Origin: Plantago major
Lineage: Eukaryota; Streptophyta; Magnoliopsida; Lamiales; Plantaginaceae
NCBI GenBank assembly: GCA_026545765.1
Contig: CM048841.1
Span: 70,306,217 to 70,370,216 of the forward strand
Direction of reading: 5' to 3'
Length of the DNA: 64,000 nucleotides
Shown: in pieces, positions 45,891-58,800 of the stretch
Layout: the number at the start of each line of letters is the position of its first letter
Numbering within the stretch: the stretch's first letter is position 1
Program-made: the position numbers and the translations under genes
The notes under the pieces: generated by a model
What the model saw: the letters and a program-made list of their open reading frames with translations, nothing else
Databases searched by the model: none
What the model was told of the DNA's origin: nothing

Positions 45891-48800
45891 GGCGGATTTC
45901 TTGTAGTGGTTCCTCAACCTTCTGAGAGAGCTCAACTCTCAGAAAGGGATCAAACTGAGATGGAGACTCAGAATGATACTGCAGAGGATATCAATAATGA
46001 GCACAGAGAGACTGTGGAATCACCACAAGTTCAAGAGATCAATGATCAGCCTGACTCTATTCAGGTAACAAAGATAGTTTGTATCTAACATGTCAACATA
46101 ATTGTATGTTAACTTGTTACTCATAAGTTGTATTTGTTACAGGCCAACTTGGAGACACACTTTCAGGGGGAAGAAAACCTGTCCACCCCCTTGAATCAAG
46201 AAGAGGTTCCTCCAACCTCAGAACATCAAGAAGAGCCTGTCCCACAGGTAGTAAAAGTTATCTCTGAACAAGAAATAACTAACTAAAATTGCTCTTATGT
46301 TCTAATATTCTTAATACCTCTTCTTAGGCTCCAACTGAGGAAGTAGTGGTGGTGGAACCAACACCCCAAAACCTAGAGATTCCAGAAGCTGAAAAGCTTT
46401 CTGAGGATGTATTTAATGAACCTTCTGCTGAGAAGGTAAGTAATCAGTAATGGTATCTTCTTCAACGAATGCTCTGGAAAACCCACTACTAAAATCTCTT
46501 ATGTTTGTTCTTACAGGCTCAGTCAGAAGAACAATTGGATGGAGAAACAGTTGTGTCATCTCCTCCAAAAGAAACTAAAACTAGTGAACAAGCAGTATCT
46601 GCAGAAAAGGTTCCAGAAACCCCCAAGGTTTCTGAGGAACATGCTACTGAGCTTCCTCACTTGGAAGTAAGTGAAGTCTCAGAGAGCACTTTTCCACCTA
46701 TCTTTTCTATTAAAAGTTTCTAAACATGTTTGATTTTAACTCTCAGGTTCAAGTAGAAAGAAAGGTTGATGAGGATAAAACTTCTCCTCACACCAAAGTA
46801 TCTGAGGCCTCTGTGCCCAAGCAAGCAAAAATCCAAGCAGATGAGCCTAGTGTTTCTACGGTATGCTCGTAAAGCTCACTTACACGCAGAGATACTAACA
46901 CAAGTGGTTTGAACAAAACTAACTTGAACACTTTCTTTCAGGCTCAAAGTCTAGTGCCAGTTGATTTACTCAAGGCCTTCCAGAAGCACACCTTAAAGAA
47001 ACATCTCAAGTGCTTCAGACAATGGCAGAAACTCAGAAAGGCTGACCTTTCTGAAGTAGCCAGAGTAATCGACGTCCCAGAAAAGAGAGCAATTGCCCTA
47101 AATCTGGAGGATTATATCCATGCATTGTTCCCTACAGAGTCCTACTCATTTGCCACTCTAATGCATGAAGACTTCATTCATGAAGTAGCACAAAGACTTA
47201 TAGCAGATTTCAAGTCTGCGGATGCTCAAACCCAAGAGCAGATGGTTACCCATCCTGCCTTGCCCATCAAGCTCACTACTTTTCCTGCTGAACAAGAAGA
47301 AGTTAATGGGAGGATGATTACATTCCCAAATGTGATCAACCTGGTTTCAGAAGATGATGAGGAGATGGACGAAAATGATTATCAAGAACCTCCCTCTGAG
47401 CATCCAAACCAAGAAACAAAGAACAAGAGTGATGATGATGATGATCAGAATGATGATCCCCAACCTGGACAAGGCGGGATTCAGAAAGCTAGCAAAGAAA
47501 GTGGAGAAAAGGCTACTCCCTCAATTGCTCAGAAAGCTCCATCATCATCACCTCCCAAGTCTCATCAAGATACCCAACAAGCTGAACAAAATGATGCCAT
47601 AGAAGAAATTTCAGCTGCTGTGTTTAGGATTGAACAACTCAGAAAGGTATTGGAAGAAGAGAAGAGAATCAACATTGAGACTCAAGCTCTTGTTGATGAA
47701 AAGGAAGCCAAAATCAAAAAGCTCGAAGAAGCTAATGCCAAAGAATTGGCACTCCTAAATGAGCAAAGAAATTTGAAGAATGCCATTGTTGTCACAGATG
47801 CTGAAATAGATGCAATGGATGACAATGATGATGAAGAGCATGATGCTGAGACTGCATCAGAAAGACCTTCTACATCTTCTCAGAAGGCCAGCACACTTGA
47901 TGGAAAGCAGAAGAAGATTGTCAATCTGCAAACAATCCAAGAAAAGGATTATGATAGTGATGCTGAAACCCACAACTTGATCACTGAAGCAGAAGATGAG
48001 AGACTTGTCACTCAGCTCAAAAGAGCCCAACTTGCTCCTCATATATTCTCTGCACCAAATAGTTCAAGAAGTGAAGAGCACCTGCAAAGCAGTGTCTTTT
48101 AGAACTCGGAAAGACACTAGTTGCCCAAGATCTGAAGTGCTAAAATCCGTCCCGAAGAGATGAAGCCTTTGGTCATTGCTTTACTCAACAAAGCAACCAA
48201 AGATCGCTCTCTCTCGAAAAGACCTAGGTTGGTCGGGGATGGGGATTGTAACAATGCTAATGCGGCATTGAATGAAGCGACCATGCTATCCTCGCAAGCC
48301 AACGCCATCCTAAGGCCGCTTGAAGAGCTCAGAGAAAGGAGCGAGCAGAAAGTTAGAAGAACAACGAAATGAGGAAGGAACTTCAAGAATTAGTCGGGTG
48401 CAACAATCTCGGAAAAACTTTGACACTCTCTCTGAAGCTTATGCTATCATGAGTCAGTCATTCATGATTAAGGGGGAAGAAGAGATGCCTCAGAAAGGTA
48501 GAGGAAGAAAAAGAAAACAATCAAATCCTCCCTCCTCAAGTCAACTTGTCATTAAGGACACCACTGGAGACACCCTTGCTGAAGAAGTTGTTCCAGATCA
48601 ACCAGCCAGAAAGGTCGAGAAGTATGGTCACTAGGGCACCAAGTCCTTAGAATCTCGAGAAGAAGAAGACTTCAAGAAGAAAAGGAAGAAGGAGAAGTAA
48701 GAGGCCAAGAAAGCTGCAAGTCTCCAATTTTGGACTACAATGATGATGAGGATGATTCTGATGAACATCCACTTCACAAGAAAAGAAGACAAGCAACTAC

Positions 48801-50042
48801 TTCACAACCTCCTCTGGCAGCAAAGCCCTTAGCAGCCAGAACTCCTTCTGGCAACACCAAGTCTATACAAGGAACATCCACCAGCACAGCCCCAAGGCAG
48901 GAAGAAAGGGTTAGAGGATCTCCTGACAGAAGGCCACCAAACAGAAAAGCAAGAAGGGATTTCCAGTTTGGCAGAATAAACAATGAAACACATCAAGAAA
49001 GGCCAACTGATGCCCACATTGAGTATATGAAGACTAGTAATGAAGAATCTTCATATAGGTGCATTCTGAACAAGAGAGGGTATTGGATTCTGGAACTACA
49101 ACATCTACTTGTCAATGATAAGTTTCCAACTCCCATCCTCAACCAGATCCTGAAATGGAGAGAAGGCAAGCCAGAATTGCTAAAACCTGAGCACCTTCAT
49201 GCCTGGTTAAACTTTGAAGTAGAAAAGAGGAATGAAGCCAGAAAGATGGATCTTTCTTTTGCCTGTCCTTACCCAAAACCTGATGATGTACACAAGGTAA
49301 GAAAACTGGATGGTAGCTACAGCAGGAAGAACAAACTAGGTGTTTCAACCTATGAGTCATTCTATATGACATTGGATGAATACCTAGATGATATACACTA
49401 TCTGGAAGAAATATACAAGTATTTCAACCTATCTCAGCTGCAAGTAGACCATGCACAGGTGCAGGAAAGTACTTCTGGGTCAAACATTTTCTGCGGAAGA
49501 ATCACAAGCTTGGCAAGAGTTACCATGAAATATGTGACTTATCCAGAAAGACAGAGCTCTCTGTCAGAAGGATTCTTTATGACTATGTCCAAGAATGCAG
49601 AAAAGTGGATGATCATGTCAACTGATCCAGAAAGGGTGCTGAAGAACTTGAGGTATCTGAACCCAAGTTGTGTTTCTGAAGACTTGAAGACTAGTAACAT
49701 TAGAATACTCTTTTGGATCTTGGACTCTCCTTTGTTCTAATTTACTTAGTGTGTTTTATTACTTTTTGTAATCTTGCTGATTGTTTCTGAAATTCTCTAT
49801 CTGTAAAAGTTGCATCTTACTCTGTAAACTGTACCTTTCTGAAGATCATACTCTCAGATACATTTTAATAGATGACAACTTATCAGCAAAGATCACTTCT
49901 TCTGATTTGGTTGATGTTTACTTTCTGCACTTAATTCAACTAAAATTGAATATTATTTGAAATGATTAAGTGGTGGATTGTTTTCTCTTCCAGGATTACA
50001 ATTTTGTAATAGGACTTGAAAGATAGTCATGGATGACTGATC

Positions 50043-50057
50043 AAAAAGGGGGAAATT
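50043..50057 (+). other. Polypurine tract of retroelement A
   Basis: AAAAAGGGGGAAATT lies directly before the 3' LTR. Confidence 0.85.
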
Positions 50058-51450
50058 TGTTAGGAATACTGTTAGTATTTTTGATCACTCATCACATGTT
50101 CTTATCTTAGCCAGAAAGGTGATTAAGTGCTCTTGGTTCACTTGAACATTGTAAAAGAAGAAATCACTGAGTATGATTAGTCTAGTAAATCTTGTACTAG
50201 GATTATAGGTCTCTGAATGTAATTTTGATTTCAAGAAGACCATGAAGATCAATCCTAGCAATGGAGCTTTTCTGAAGTTTAGAAGACTGAAGATTGCACA
50301 AGGTTTATGAAGACACAAAGGTTTAGTCTAACTCAGAAAGACTATGTCCTTAATCCTTTCTTAAGTATATTAACTTATTTTCGGGATATGATTCTGGACA
50401 TATGACATCATGAGTATGGAGCATGCAAGCCATCAGAAAGGCTCATGTATCCGTTGAGACTAAAGGACAATGAACAGTACTATGCATTAAATGCATCGGC
50501 GAAATCTTTAAAAGCGATCCTCTCGAAAAATGAGATAGTGACTTAAAGTACATAGTTCAAGATATAAGCGGATATAATTTGATAGAGAGCACAACGGATA
50601 CAATTCAAACGCCTCTCAAATTTATCTATATATATCACACTTAGATGCTTGAAAACATACCTTAGAACGCTCTATCTTGCAAACTTACCATCAAGCAAAG
50701 TATTCTCTCAAGCACTCTACTACCCTTTAGAAAGCTTTACATTGAAGAATCACTAGTAGTTCTAAGTTGTCCAGAACCTTAACAAGAGATTGTTATTCGT
50801 GAAAGAGTTGAACTATCAGATACCATTTCTGAAGATCATTCTCCAGAACGGACACCAATTACTTGGGTCGATAAAAAGCGGTATCATCCACTTGAACAAG
50901 TGGATTCAGTAGTCTTGGTCTATTAGGCTCTCTGAAAACATAATCGAAAAGTTATCTGAAGCCTCTCTGACAAACCTTATAACCAACACCATCAAGGCGT
51001 GGAGTAGAGGAAGTACTTGATTTGGGAAATCAGGGAATAACTCCAAGGTTATCTAAGTAGAGGAAGTACTTAGCTCTAGGAGCTGGGGAATAACTCAGGG
51101 GGAACATTTGGTTGGGAACCATTTGTTTAGGAATCTTAGAATAGGATTATTGTAAGGTGAACTCAATTATCTGTTCTAGTGAATTCTAGGATTAGTTAGA
51201 GGATTACGCCACCTCCAGATACCACTATACTTGCTGTGTTATTTACCTTTCTGTATTTATATTTCAGCAAAGCGCACACACACTTACTTATTATTTCTGC
51301 ACTTACCTATCTTAAAGTCTTCCGCGCTCTGAATTTAAGTATCAGAAACCCCAGTTTTCTGAGAAACTGTGTTTATCGACAAAAGTTTTAAAAGACTATT
51401 CACCCCCCCCCCCCCTCTAGTCTTTTACTTTGACGTTATCTGGACCAACA
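50058..51450 (+). repeat. 3' LTR of retroelement A
   Basis: 1,393 bp from TGTTAGGAATACTG to GGACCAACA, matching 27180-30289 on both sides of the solo LTR. It carries a C run just before the TAGTCTTTTACTTTG end. Confidence 0.92.
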
Positions 51451-54400
51451 GATTGTTTGCAGATTGACAATCTTCTTCTGCTTTCCATCAAGTGTGCTGG
51501 CCTTCTGAGAAGATGTAGAAGGTCTTTCTGATGCAGTCTCAGCATCATGCTCTTCATCATCATTGTCATCCATGGCATCTATCTCAGCAGCTGTGACAAC
51601 AATGGCATTTTTCAAATTTCTTTGCTCATCTAGGAGTGCCAATTCCTTGGCATTAGCTTCTTCGAGCTTCTTGATTTTGGCTTCCTTTTCATCAACAAGA
51701 GCTTGAGTCTCAATGTTGATTCTTTTCTCTTCTTCCAATACCTTTCTGAGTTGTTCAATCCTAAACTCAGCGGCTGAAATTTCTTCTATGGCACCATTGT
51801 GCTCAGCCTGTTGGATATCTTGATGAGACTTGGGAGGTGATGATGATGGGGCTCTCTGAGCATTTGAAGGAGTAGCCTTTTCTCCACTTCCTTTGCTAGT
51901 TTTCTGAATCCCGCCTTGTCCAGGTTGGGGATCATCATTCTGATCATCATCATCATCACTCTTGTTCTTTGCTTCTTGGTTTGGATGCTCAGAGGGAGGT
52001 TCTTGATAATCATTTTCGTCCGTCTCCTCGTCATCTTCTGAAACCAGGTTGATTACATTTGGGAATGTAATCATCCTCCCATTAACTTCTTCTTGTTCAG
52101 CAGGATAAGTAGTGAGCTTGCTGGGCAAGGCAGGATGGGTAACCATCTGCTCTTGGGTTTGAGCATCCGCAGACTTGAAATCTGCTATAAGTCTTTGTGC
52201 TACTTCATGAATGAAGTCTTCATGCATCAGAGTGAAAAATGAGTAGGACTCTGTTGGGAACAATGCATGGATATAATCTTCCAGATTGAAGGCGGTTGCT
52301 CTCTTTTCTGGGACGTCGATTATTCTTGCTAATTCAGAAAGGTCAGCCTTTCTGAATTTCTGCCATTGTCTGAAGCACTTGAGATGTTTCTTTAAAGTGT
52401 GCTTCTGGAAAGCCTTGAGTAAATCAACTGGCACTTGACTTTGAGCCTGAAAGAAAGGGATCAAGTTAGTTTTGTTCAAACCACTTGAGTTAGTATCTGT
52501 GTGCAAAAGTAAGCTTTCTGAGCATACCTGTGTAGAAACACCAGGCTCATTATCATGTACTTCTGCTTGCTTGGTCTCAGAGACCTCAGATACTTTGGTG
52601 TGAGGAGAAGTTTTATCCTCATCAACCTTTCTTTCTGCTTGAACCTGAGAATTAAAATCAAATATGTTTAGAAACTGTTAACAGAAAAGATAGGTGGAAA
52701 AGTGTTTTCTGAGACTTCACTTACTTCCATGTGAGGAAGCTCAGTAGCATGGTCCTCAGAAACCTTGGGGGTTTCTGGCACCTTTTCTGCAGATCACGCT
52801 TGTTCGGATTTAGTTTCTTTTGGAGGAGATAAGACCACAGTCTTTCCTTCCAATTGTTTTTCTGACTGAGCCTGTAAGAACAAACATAAGAGATTTTAGT
52901 AGTGGTTTTCCTGAGCATTCTTTGAAGAAGACTATTACTGATTACTTACCTTCTCAGCAGAAGGCTCAGTAAATACTTTCTCAGAAAGATTTTCAGCCTC
53001 TGGAATCTCTAGGTTTTGGGGTGTTGGTTCCACCACCACTACTTCCTCAGTTGGAGCCTAAGAAGAGACATTAAGAATATTAGAACATAAGATAAGAGCA
53101 TTTTTAGTTAGTTATTTCTTGTTCAGAGATAACTTCACTACATGGATGTGCTCTTCTTGATGTTCTGAGGTTGGAGGAACCTCTTCTTGATTCAAGGGGG
53201 TGGACAGGTTTTCTTTCCCCTGAAAGATTGCCTCTAAATTGGCCTGTAACAAACAAAGCTTATGAATAACTGGTTAACATATACCTATGTTCACAAGTTA
53301 CATACAAACCATCTTTGTTACCTGAATAGAGTCAGGTTGATCATTAATCTCTTGGACTTGTGGTGATTCCACAGTCTCTCTGTGCTCATTGTTGTTTTCC
53401 TTTGCAGTATCATTATGAGTCTCCATCTCAGTTTGATCCCTTTCTGAGAGTTGAGCTTTCTCAGAAGGGTGAGGAACCTGTGTTAAAACAGGATTTTCTT
53501 CAGCAACATTAAGTGCTGGCATTGTGAATGTGGAATCAATATCAGGATCTTCCAGCATTCTATCTTCCTCACCCAGGCCTTCTTCTTCCTGCTGGGCAGA
53601 GGGGCTCTTGTCTCTCTGAAGAGCTGAGCTTGATGCTCCTCCATGGGTCTCATACTTGAATCTTTTGAGTACTTTTGCAAGTACTTCATCATCCTCAGAA
53701 TCACTATTCTGTGTTGGTGCAGACCCATCTATGATATTTCTATCATCTCTGGAGAGTTCTGGAGCATTCTGGTTCAGGACTCTTGGGGCATTCTGGAGTT
53801 GCCTTTCTGTGTGTCCAACATCTTCTGAGACCTTGTCTCTAGAAGGTTGTGCCTCTTGTATGCTTAGGGACTTGGAGGCTCTTTTGCTTTGAGTCCTCTT
53901 TCTCTTGGCAACTGGAGGTTTAGCTCAGAGACCTCCTCACCTTGCTGTGCAGTTTCTTCTTCTTCTGCCTTTCTGAGTGCGTTCTCAGCAGCAATTTTCT
54001 CCTTTTCTTCATAGGCGTGTCTGAAAAGGGAGTTGGTGACTGGGATTTCCTGCCTCTCTCTGAGAGTGATTCCCATTGTTTCCAGAATGTAACAGATTCT
54101 GAGACCAAAGTGCATATTGGCCTTTGGCTCAGCAAGGCCATTGATGATTTTGGGCTCAAATTCCTCAATATGTCCAAGGAATTTGTTGAAGGCGTACTTC
54201 CCCCAATTGAAGTGGGTTTCCTTCCCTTCATGATTCTTGTTCAGAAGATGCATCATCATCCATCTCTCCATGCTTATCTGGTCTACTCCACCTTTGTTGC
54301 CATCAAAGCAATGGACCAGAATAAGAGCTAAAGTACTCCAGTGTTTCTGGAGATGACTAGTTCTGATGGCGTTCAGAACAAAGTCTCCTGGACAACCCTT

Positions 54401-54922
54401 TGCATTTTCTAACTGGATTGCTTCAAATAGCTCTTTGACGCCTTGAATCATGGAAGCGTCCTTGATGTTGATGTCTTCAAATGTTCCTCGATTTTTCAAT
54501 CGGAATATCTTGCAGAAAGTCTTGCAGTCTAGAACAATTTCTTGTCCTTGGACTTCAGTCTGCATGTATTTCTCTTCTTCACCATTCACAACTTTTGTGA
54601 AGATTTTGGAGTTGTTATAGAACTCCAGTACATCCAGTGTGGATAGTCCACTGGGTGCAGCAGTTAGAAGCTTGTAGATATGGGAATTCTTCAGCATTCC
54701 CAATATCAGTTTCCTTTCTGGTCTTGAAGGTATAACTGCTGGTACATACCTCTTTACTAGAAAAGCTCCCCAATTCATTTTGTGGTTTGGATTCCAGTCA
54801 GATGGGGTGAACTTTCCCAGAAGGCGTTTATTCAACACCTTAAGTTCCTTTCCTCCTTGCTTTTCAGCAGGAGCAGATGATACAGCCTTAGGGTTCTTGG
54901 TGGTCATCTTCTTGGGTGCCAT
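51451..54922 (-). pseudogene. Retroelement B, proximal piece of post-pol region
   Basis: Begins MAPKKMTTKNPK at 54922 and matches A's post-pol region closely. It runs until element A interrupts it; the remaining part lies at 25051-27174. An N-terminal folded-looking part of about 300 residues is followed by acidic, Glu/Ser/Pro-rich blocks separated by intron-like intervals. The product is unknown, with the same doubts as for A. Broken. Confidence 0.75.
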
Positions 54923-55841
54923 CTCTTATATAGAGTTTTGAATGAGTGTTTTTCAGATGAATTTTGCAAAATTAATCGAGATTAGTCTATCTTTTCAGAA
55001 GACTAAGCACAAGAAGTTGAGTTTGAGAGGGGTTTTCGGAAATCTTGAGAGATTTTGCTGTTTTGATGCAAGTTTGAAATTTCGGAATTGGTAAAAGTGT
55101 TTGTCTTTTGCCCAAATCCTATATATATAGCAGACAAAATGTACATAGATACAACATACATACAACTGAATATGAATGCGTGTCTTTGCATCTACATAGG
55201 CGTGGTACGTCCTTTGTACTTCATTAAATGCGTAGTGGGCCATGTCTGCATTTCTCAACAGACATTACTTGCTTTGTTTTAATCTCAACCGTTGAGATCA
55301 AACGTTTATTCATCAAGGGCTTATATTGAATATCTTGTAATGATATCAATCAACAAATGGTAATGTGCCGACTTGATGGATTTTTAATATGCTACATTCA
55401 TTGTGTCACTTAGTAAAGAGTAGGAACACTTAATCGTTTGAGCTTATCATTCTGAGTGTCATTTCCTTATCTATATATTGTTTATCATGAAAGTGGTAAA
55501 TACAAGACATTGTACATGTTTGACTTTCAGAACTTATACCGTTTGGGCTTTGTGTGTCCATATCTCTTTATGACTAAATAGCTTTCTGAATTCAAGCTTC
55601 ATTTGTTTGAATGTATTTGACCCACTCTCAGTAAGTAAGTTCTAGTTTTATTTACTTATTAAGTGTGTACCAACCTTTGCCTTTCTGGATACCCATTCCA
55701 GAAATGTTTTGCCTTTCTGAGTGTTGCTACTCAGAAACCTTTGCATCACTTCTTATCAACTTGGCTTTCTGAGAACCTGTTCTCAGAGGCCTACTTCTTT
55801 TCTACCTCACTTACTCTGACTTTAGAGATTCAGGACATTTT
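54923..55841 (-). other. Spacer between pol and post-pol region of B
   Basis: Matches 36303-37224 of A. No gene is supported; short frames are shadows. Confidence 0.5.
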
Positions 55842-58800
55842 TCAGTCCTTAGGCATCTCCATTAATCCAAGATTATGTCTTAAGGTCAAGAACCGGCTTT
55901 CTTGTAAGGGCTTGGTGAAGATATCTGTAAGTTGGTCTTCGGTGCCAATCTTGAGTATCTCTATATTGCCTTTCTCAACATGGTCTCTGATGAAGTGGTG
56001 TCTAACATCAATGTGCTTTGTTCTGGCATGGAACTTGGGGTTCTGTGTGATTGCAATAGCACTTGTGTTATCACAGAAAATGGGAGTTTTCTCTTCATTG
56101 AATCCATAGTCTCTGAGTTGTTGTTGAATCCACAGAATTTGTATTGCATAACAACCAGCAACAATATATTCAGCCTCTGTGGTAGAAGTTGCAATTGAGT
56201 TTTGTTTCTTGCTAAACCATGAGATAAGTCTAGTTCCCAGAAACTGACAAGTTCCTGAGGTACTTTTCCTATCAAGCATTGATCCAGCATAATCAGCATC
56301 TGAGTAACCAGCCAAACTCAATCCACTTTCTTTGGGATACCACAACCCTACATCTACTGTACCTTTCACATACTTTAATATTTTCATAGCAGTGTTGTAG
56401 TGTGATGGCATTGGATTTGTTTGAAATCTAGCACACACTCCAACTGCATATTGAATATCAGGTCTGCTTGTAGTAAGGTAAAGTAGTGAACCTATCAATT
56501 TCCTATACTTGTGTTCATCAACACTCTTATCTGATTCAGTATAGGTCATCTTGGTTCCTATGCTCATAGGTATCTTAGCATTCTTTTCAGAAGGCTTAAA
56601 ATTGAACTTTGTGAGCATGTCTTTTGCATACTTTGTCTGACTAATGAATATTCCATCATTGAGTTGCTTGACTTGCAATCCTAGGAAATAGTTCAATTCT
56701 CCCATCATGCTCATCTCAAATTTACTTTTCATGAGATTTGCAAAGTCATCACAAAGTTGCTTGTCCTTAGATCCAAATATGATGTCATCAACATATACTT
56801 GAACTAAGAGTAGTTTCCCATCATGATTTAAAGTAAATAAAGTTTTATCAACTTCACCTTTCTTGAAACCACTTTCCAGAAGGTATTTGGCCAAAGTGTC
56901 ATACCATGCTCTTGGAGCCTGTTTCAGTGTTTCAGTCCATATAGAGCTTTCTGTAGCTTATAGACCATTCTACTTTCTGAGGAAACTTCAAAGCCAGGTG
57001 GTTGTTCAACATAGACTTCCTCAGCAAGTTCACCATTCAAGAATGCACTCTTGACATCCATCTGATAAACTTTAAAGTCTTTATGAGCTGCAAAGGCCAG
57101 AAAGAGTCTTATTGCATCCAATCTGGCAACTGGTGCATATGACTCATCAAAATCTAAACCTTCAGTCTGGGTGAATCCCTTGGCAACCAACCTTGCTTTG
57201 TTTCTGGTTATTTCACCAGATTCATTCATTTTGTTTCTAAAAACCCACTTAGTTCCAATCACAGATATTCCTTCTACAAATGGAACTAGTTTCCAGACTT
57301 TGTTTCTCTCAAACTGATCCAACTCTTCTTGCATTGCAAAGATCCAGTATTGGTCTCTTAATGCTTCTTGTATAGTTTTAGGTTCAATGTTTGAGATGAA
57401 ACATCCAAAGAGAGAGTTAGCATTTTCAGCTATTGCTCTCCTAGTCCTAACACCTTGATTGATTGGTCCAATCACATCTTTTGCAGGATGATCCTTGATC
57501 CATCTCATCATGGGTTTAGGGCTAGTAGGGTCAACATCTATGTGATTTGAATGTGAATCACTATGATTATGACTTGATACTTCTTCAGTATCTGTGACAT
57601 TTCGCACCTCAGAAGGGCGGTGAATGTCTGACACTTGCTCAGTGTGAGAGCTTTCTGGGACATGCCAGTCAGAGAGGTCATTTCCAGAGTTAGCTCTCTG
57701 ATGAACATCTTCAGTTTCCATTTCTGGAATTCTCATAGGAAATTCTTTATCATGTCTGAGAATCATCTGGTTGTTACTAGGCATTTCATGCTTTTCTTCG
57801 TCAGAGTCATCCTCTCTTTCCACAATGATGTTTTTCCTTTCTGAGGGTTCTTCTTCAGAATCCTTTATCATTAGTTCCTTGAACCTTTCTGAGAGTTCAT
57901 CATCAAGGGGTGTTTTCTTGTTTCCTTCATAGAATACAACATGAACTGATTCTTCAATCTTCTTTGTTCTTTTGTTTTAAACTCTGTATGCTTTGCTATT
58001 CATAGAATAACCAAGAAACACACCTTCATCTGCCTTTGGTTGAAATGTTCTTAGATACTCTTTTCCATTGTTAAGGACAAAACATCTACAACCAAACACT
58101 TTCAGATGTTTGATATTAAGGGGTCTACCAACCAAGAGTTGATATGGGGTCTTGTCATGGTGTTTGTTTATCAAACATACATTACGAGTGTAGCATCTTT
58201 GTTCTGACTTCAACCCAATAAACTTCACTTATTTCAAAGGTCGCCTAGCATTGTCCTTGCTGTTTCTTTAAGGGTTCTATTTTTCCTTTCTGCAACACCA
58301 TTTTGTTGTGGTGTTCTTACAGAGGAAAGTTGGTGTTGTATACCTTTGCTGGTACAAAACTCCTTTATGTACTGGTTGACAAACTCGGTACCATGGTCTG
58401 TTCTGATTGCAGATACTTTGTCATTTTTCATGACTTCAAGCTTATTCAGCAAGTTTGGTGTTTCCACCCTAGCATCAGATTTGTGCTTTAGAAAGACAAC
58501 CCAAGTGAACCTTGAGAAGTCATCTACAACAACCAGACCATACTTCTTTCCTGCATAACTAGTTATAGATGATTCAAAAAGATCCATGTGTAATAGTTGC
58601 AGTGGTCTAGAGTGTCTGGTTTTGGACTTGAAAGAGATTTTGGATTGTTTCCCCATCTGACAGGCAGAACAGATACCATCCTTTCTGAAAGATGTTTTGG
58701 GAAGACCAACCACTAACTCTTTCTTGGCAAGTTTGTTCAGAGTTTTGAAGTTCAAGTGACTCATTATTTTGTGCCATAACCAGTGCTCTCTTCCAGGTGA

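Larger units (their letters stand above)
38670..45908 (-). mobile_element. CACTA (En/Spm) transposon 2, inserted in retroelement A
   Basis: Termini are CACTACAAAAAA (38670) and TTTCTTGTAGTG (to 45908), with a GTT duplication. Subterminal GCGACGG repeats fill both ends. Genes read on the minus strand: leader, tnpD-like transposase, DUF4216-like part, tnpA-like gene. Gene order, protein blocks and the hairpin array all match CACTA 1, so this is the same family. It lacks the large duplication seen in CACTA 1. Several stops and shifts break the transposase, so it is probably non-autonomous, though the ends look fit to be moved by another copy. Confidence 0.92.
37225..49740 (+). pseudogene. Post-pol (envelope-like) region of A, interrupted by CACTA 2
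   Basis: It starts MAPKKMTTKNPK, continues with a folded-looking N-terminal part (to about 38100), then a long Glu/Ser/Pro-rich stretch with acidic runs (SDDDDDQNDD) and coiled coil (47620-47760), and a conserved C-terminal part (48970-49740). The homologous region of B is laid out the same way. CACTA 2 lies in it at 38670-45908. Several short GT...AG-edged intervals look like introns. The product is unknown; the position fits the envelope-like region of Sireviruses, but no clear signal peptide or membrane segment is seen. Broken in several places. Confidence 0.7.
27180..51450 (+). mobile_element. Retroelement A: Sirevirus-like Ty1/copia fossil inserted in B
   Basis: A close relative of B in the opposite orientation, bounded by LTRs (27180-30289 and 50058-51450) and by GATTG duplications made of B sequence. 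Without its own insertions it measures about 15.3 kb. It has the same order as B: gag, protease, integrase, reverse transcriptase, RNase H, post-pol region. It is broken, with roughly seven or eight interruptions in gag-pol and two later insertions (solo LTR, CACTA 2). The LTRs differ at only a few positions per hundred by eye, so it is young, and it must be younger than B. Confidence 0.92.
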
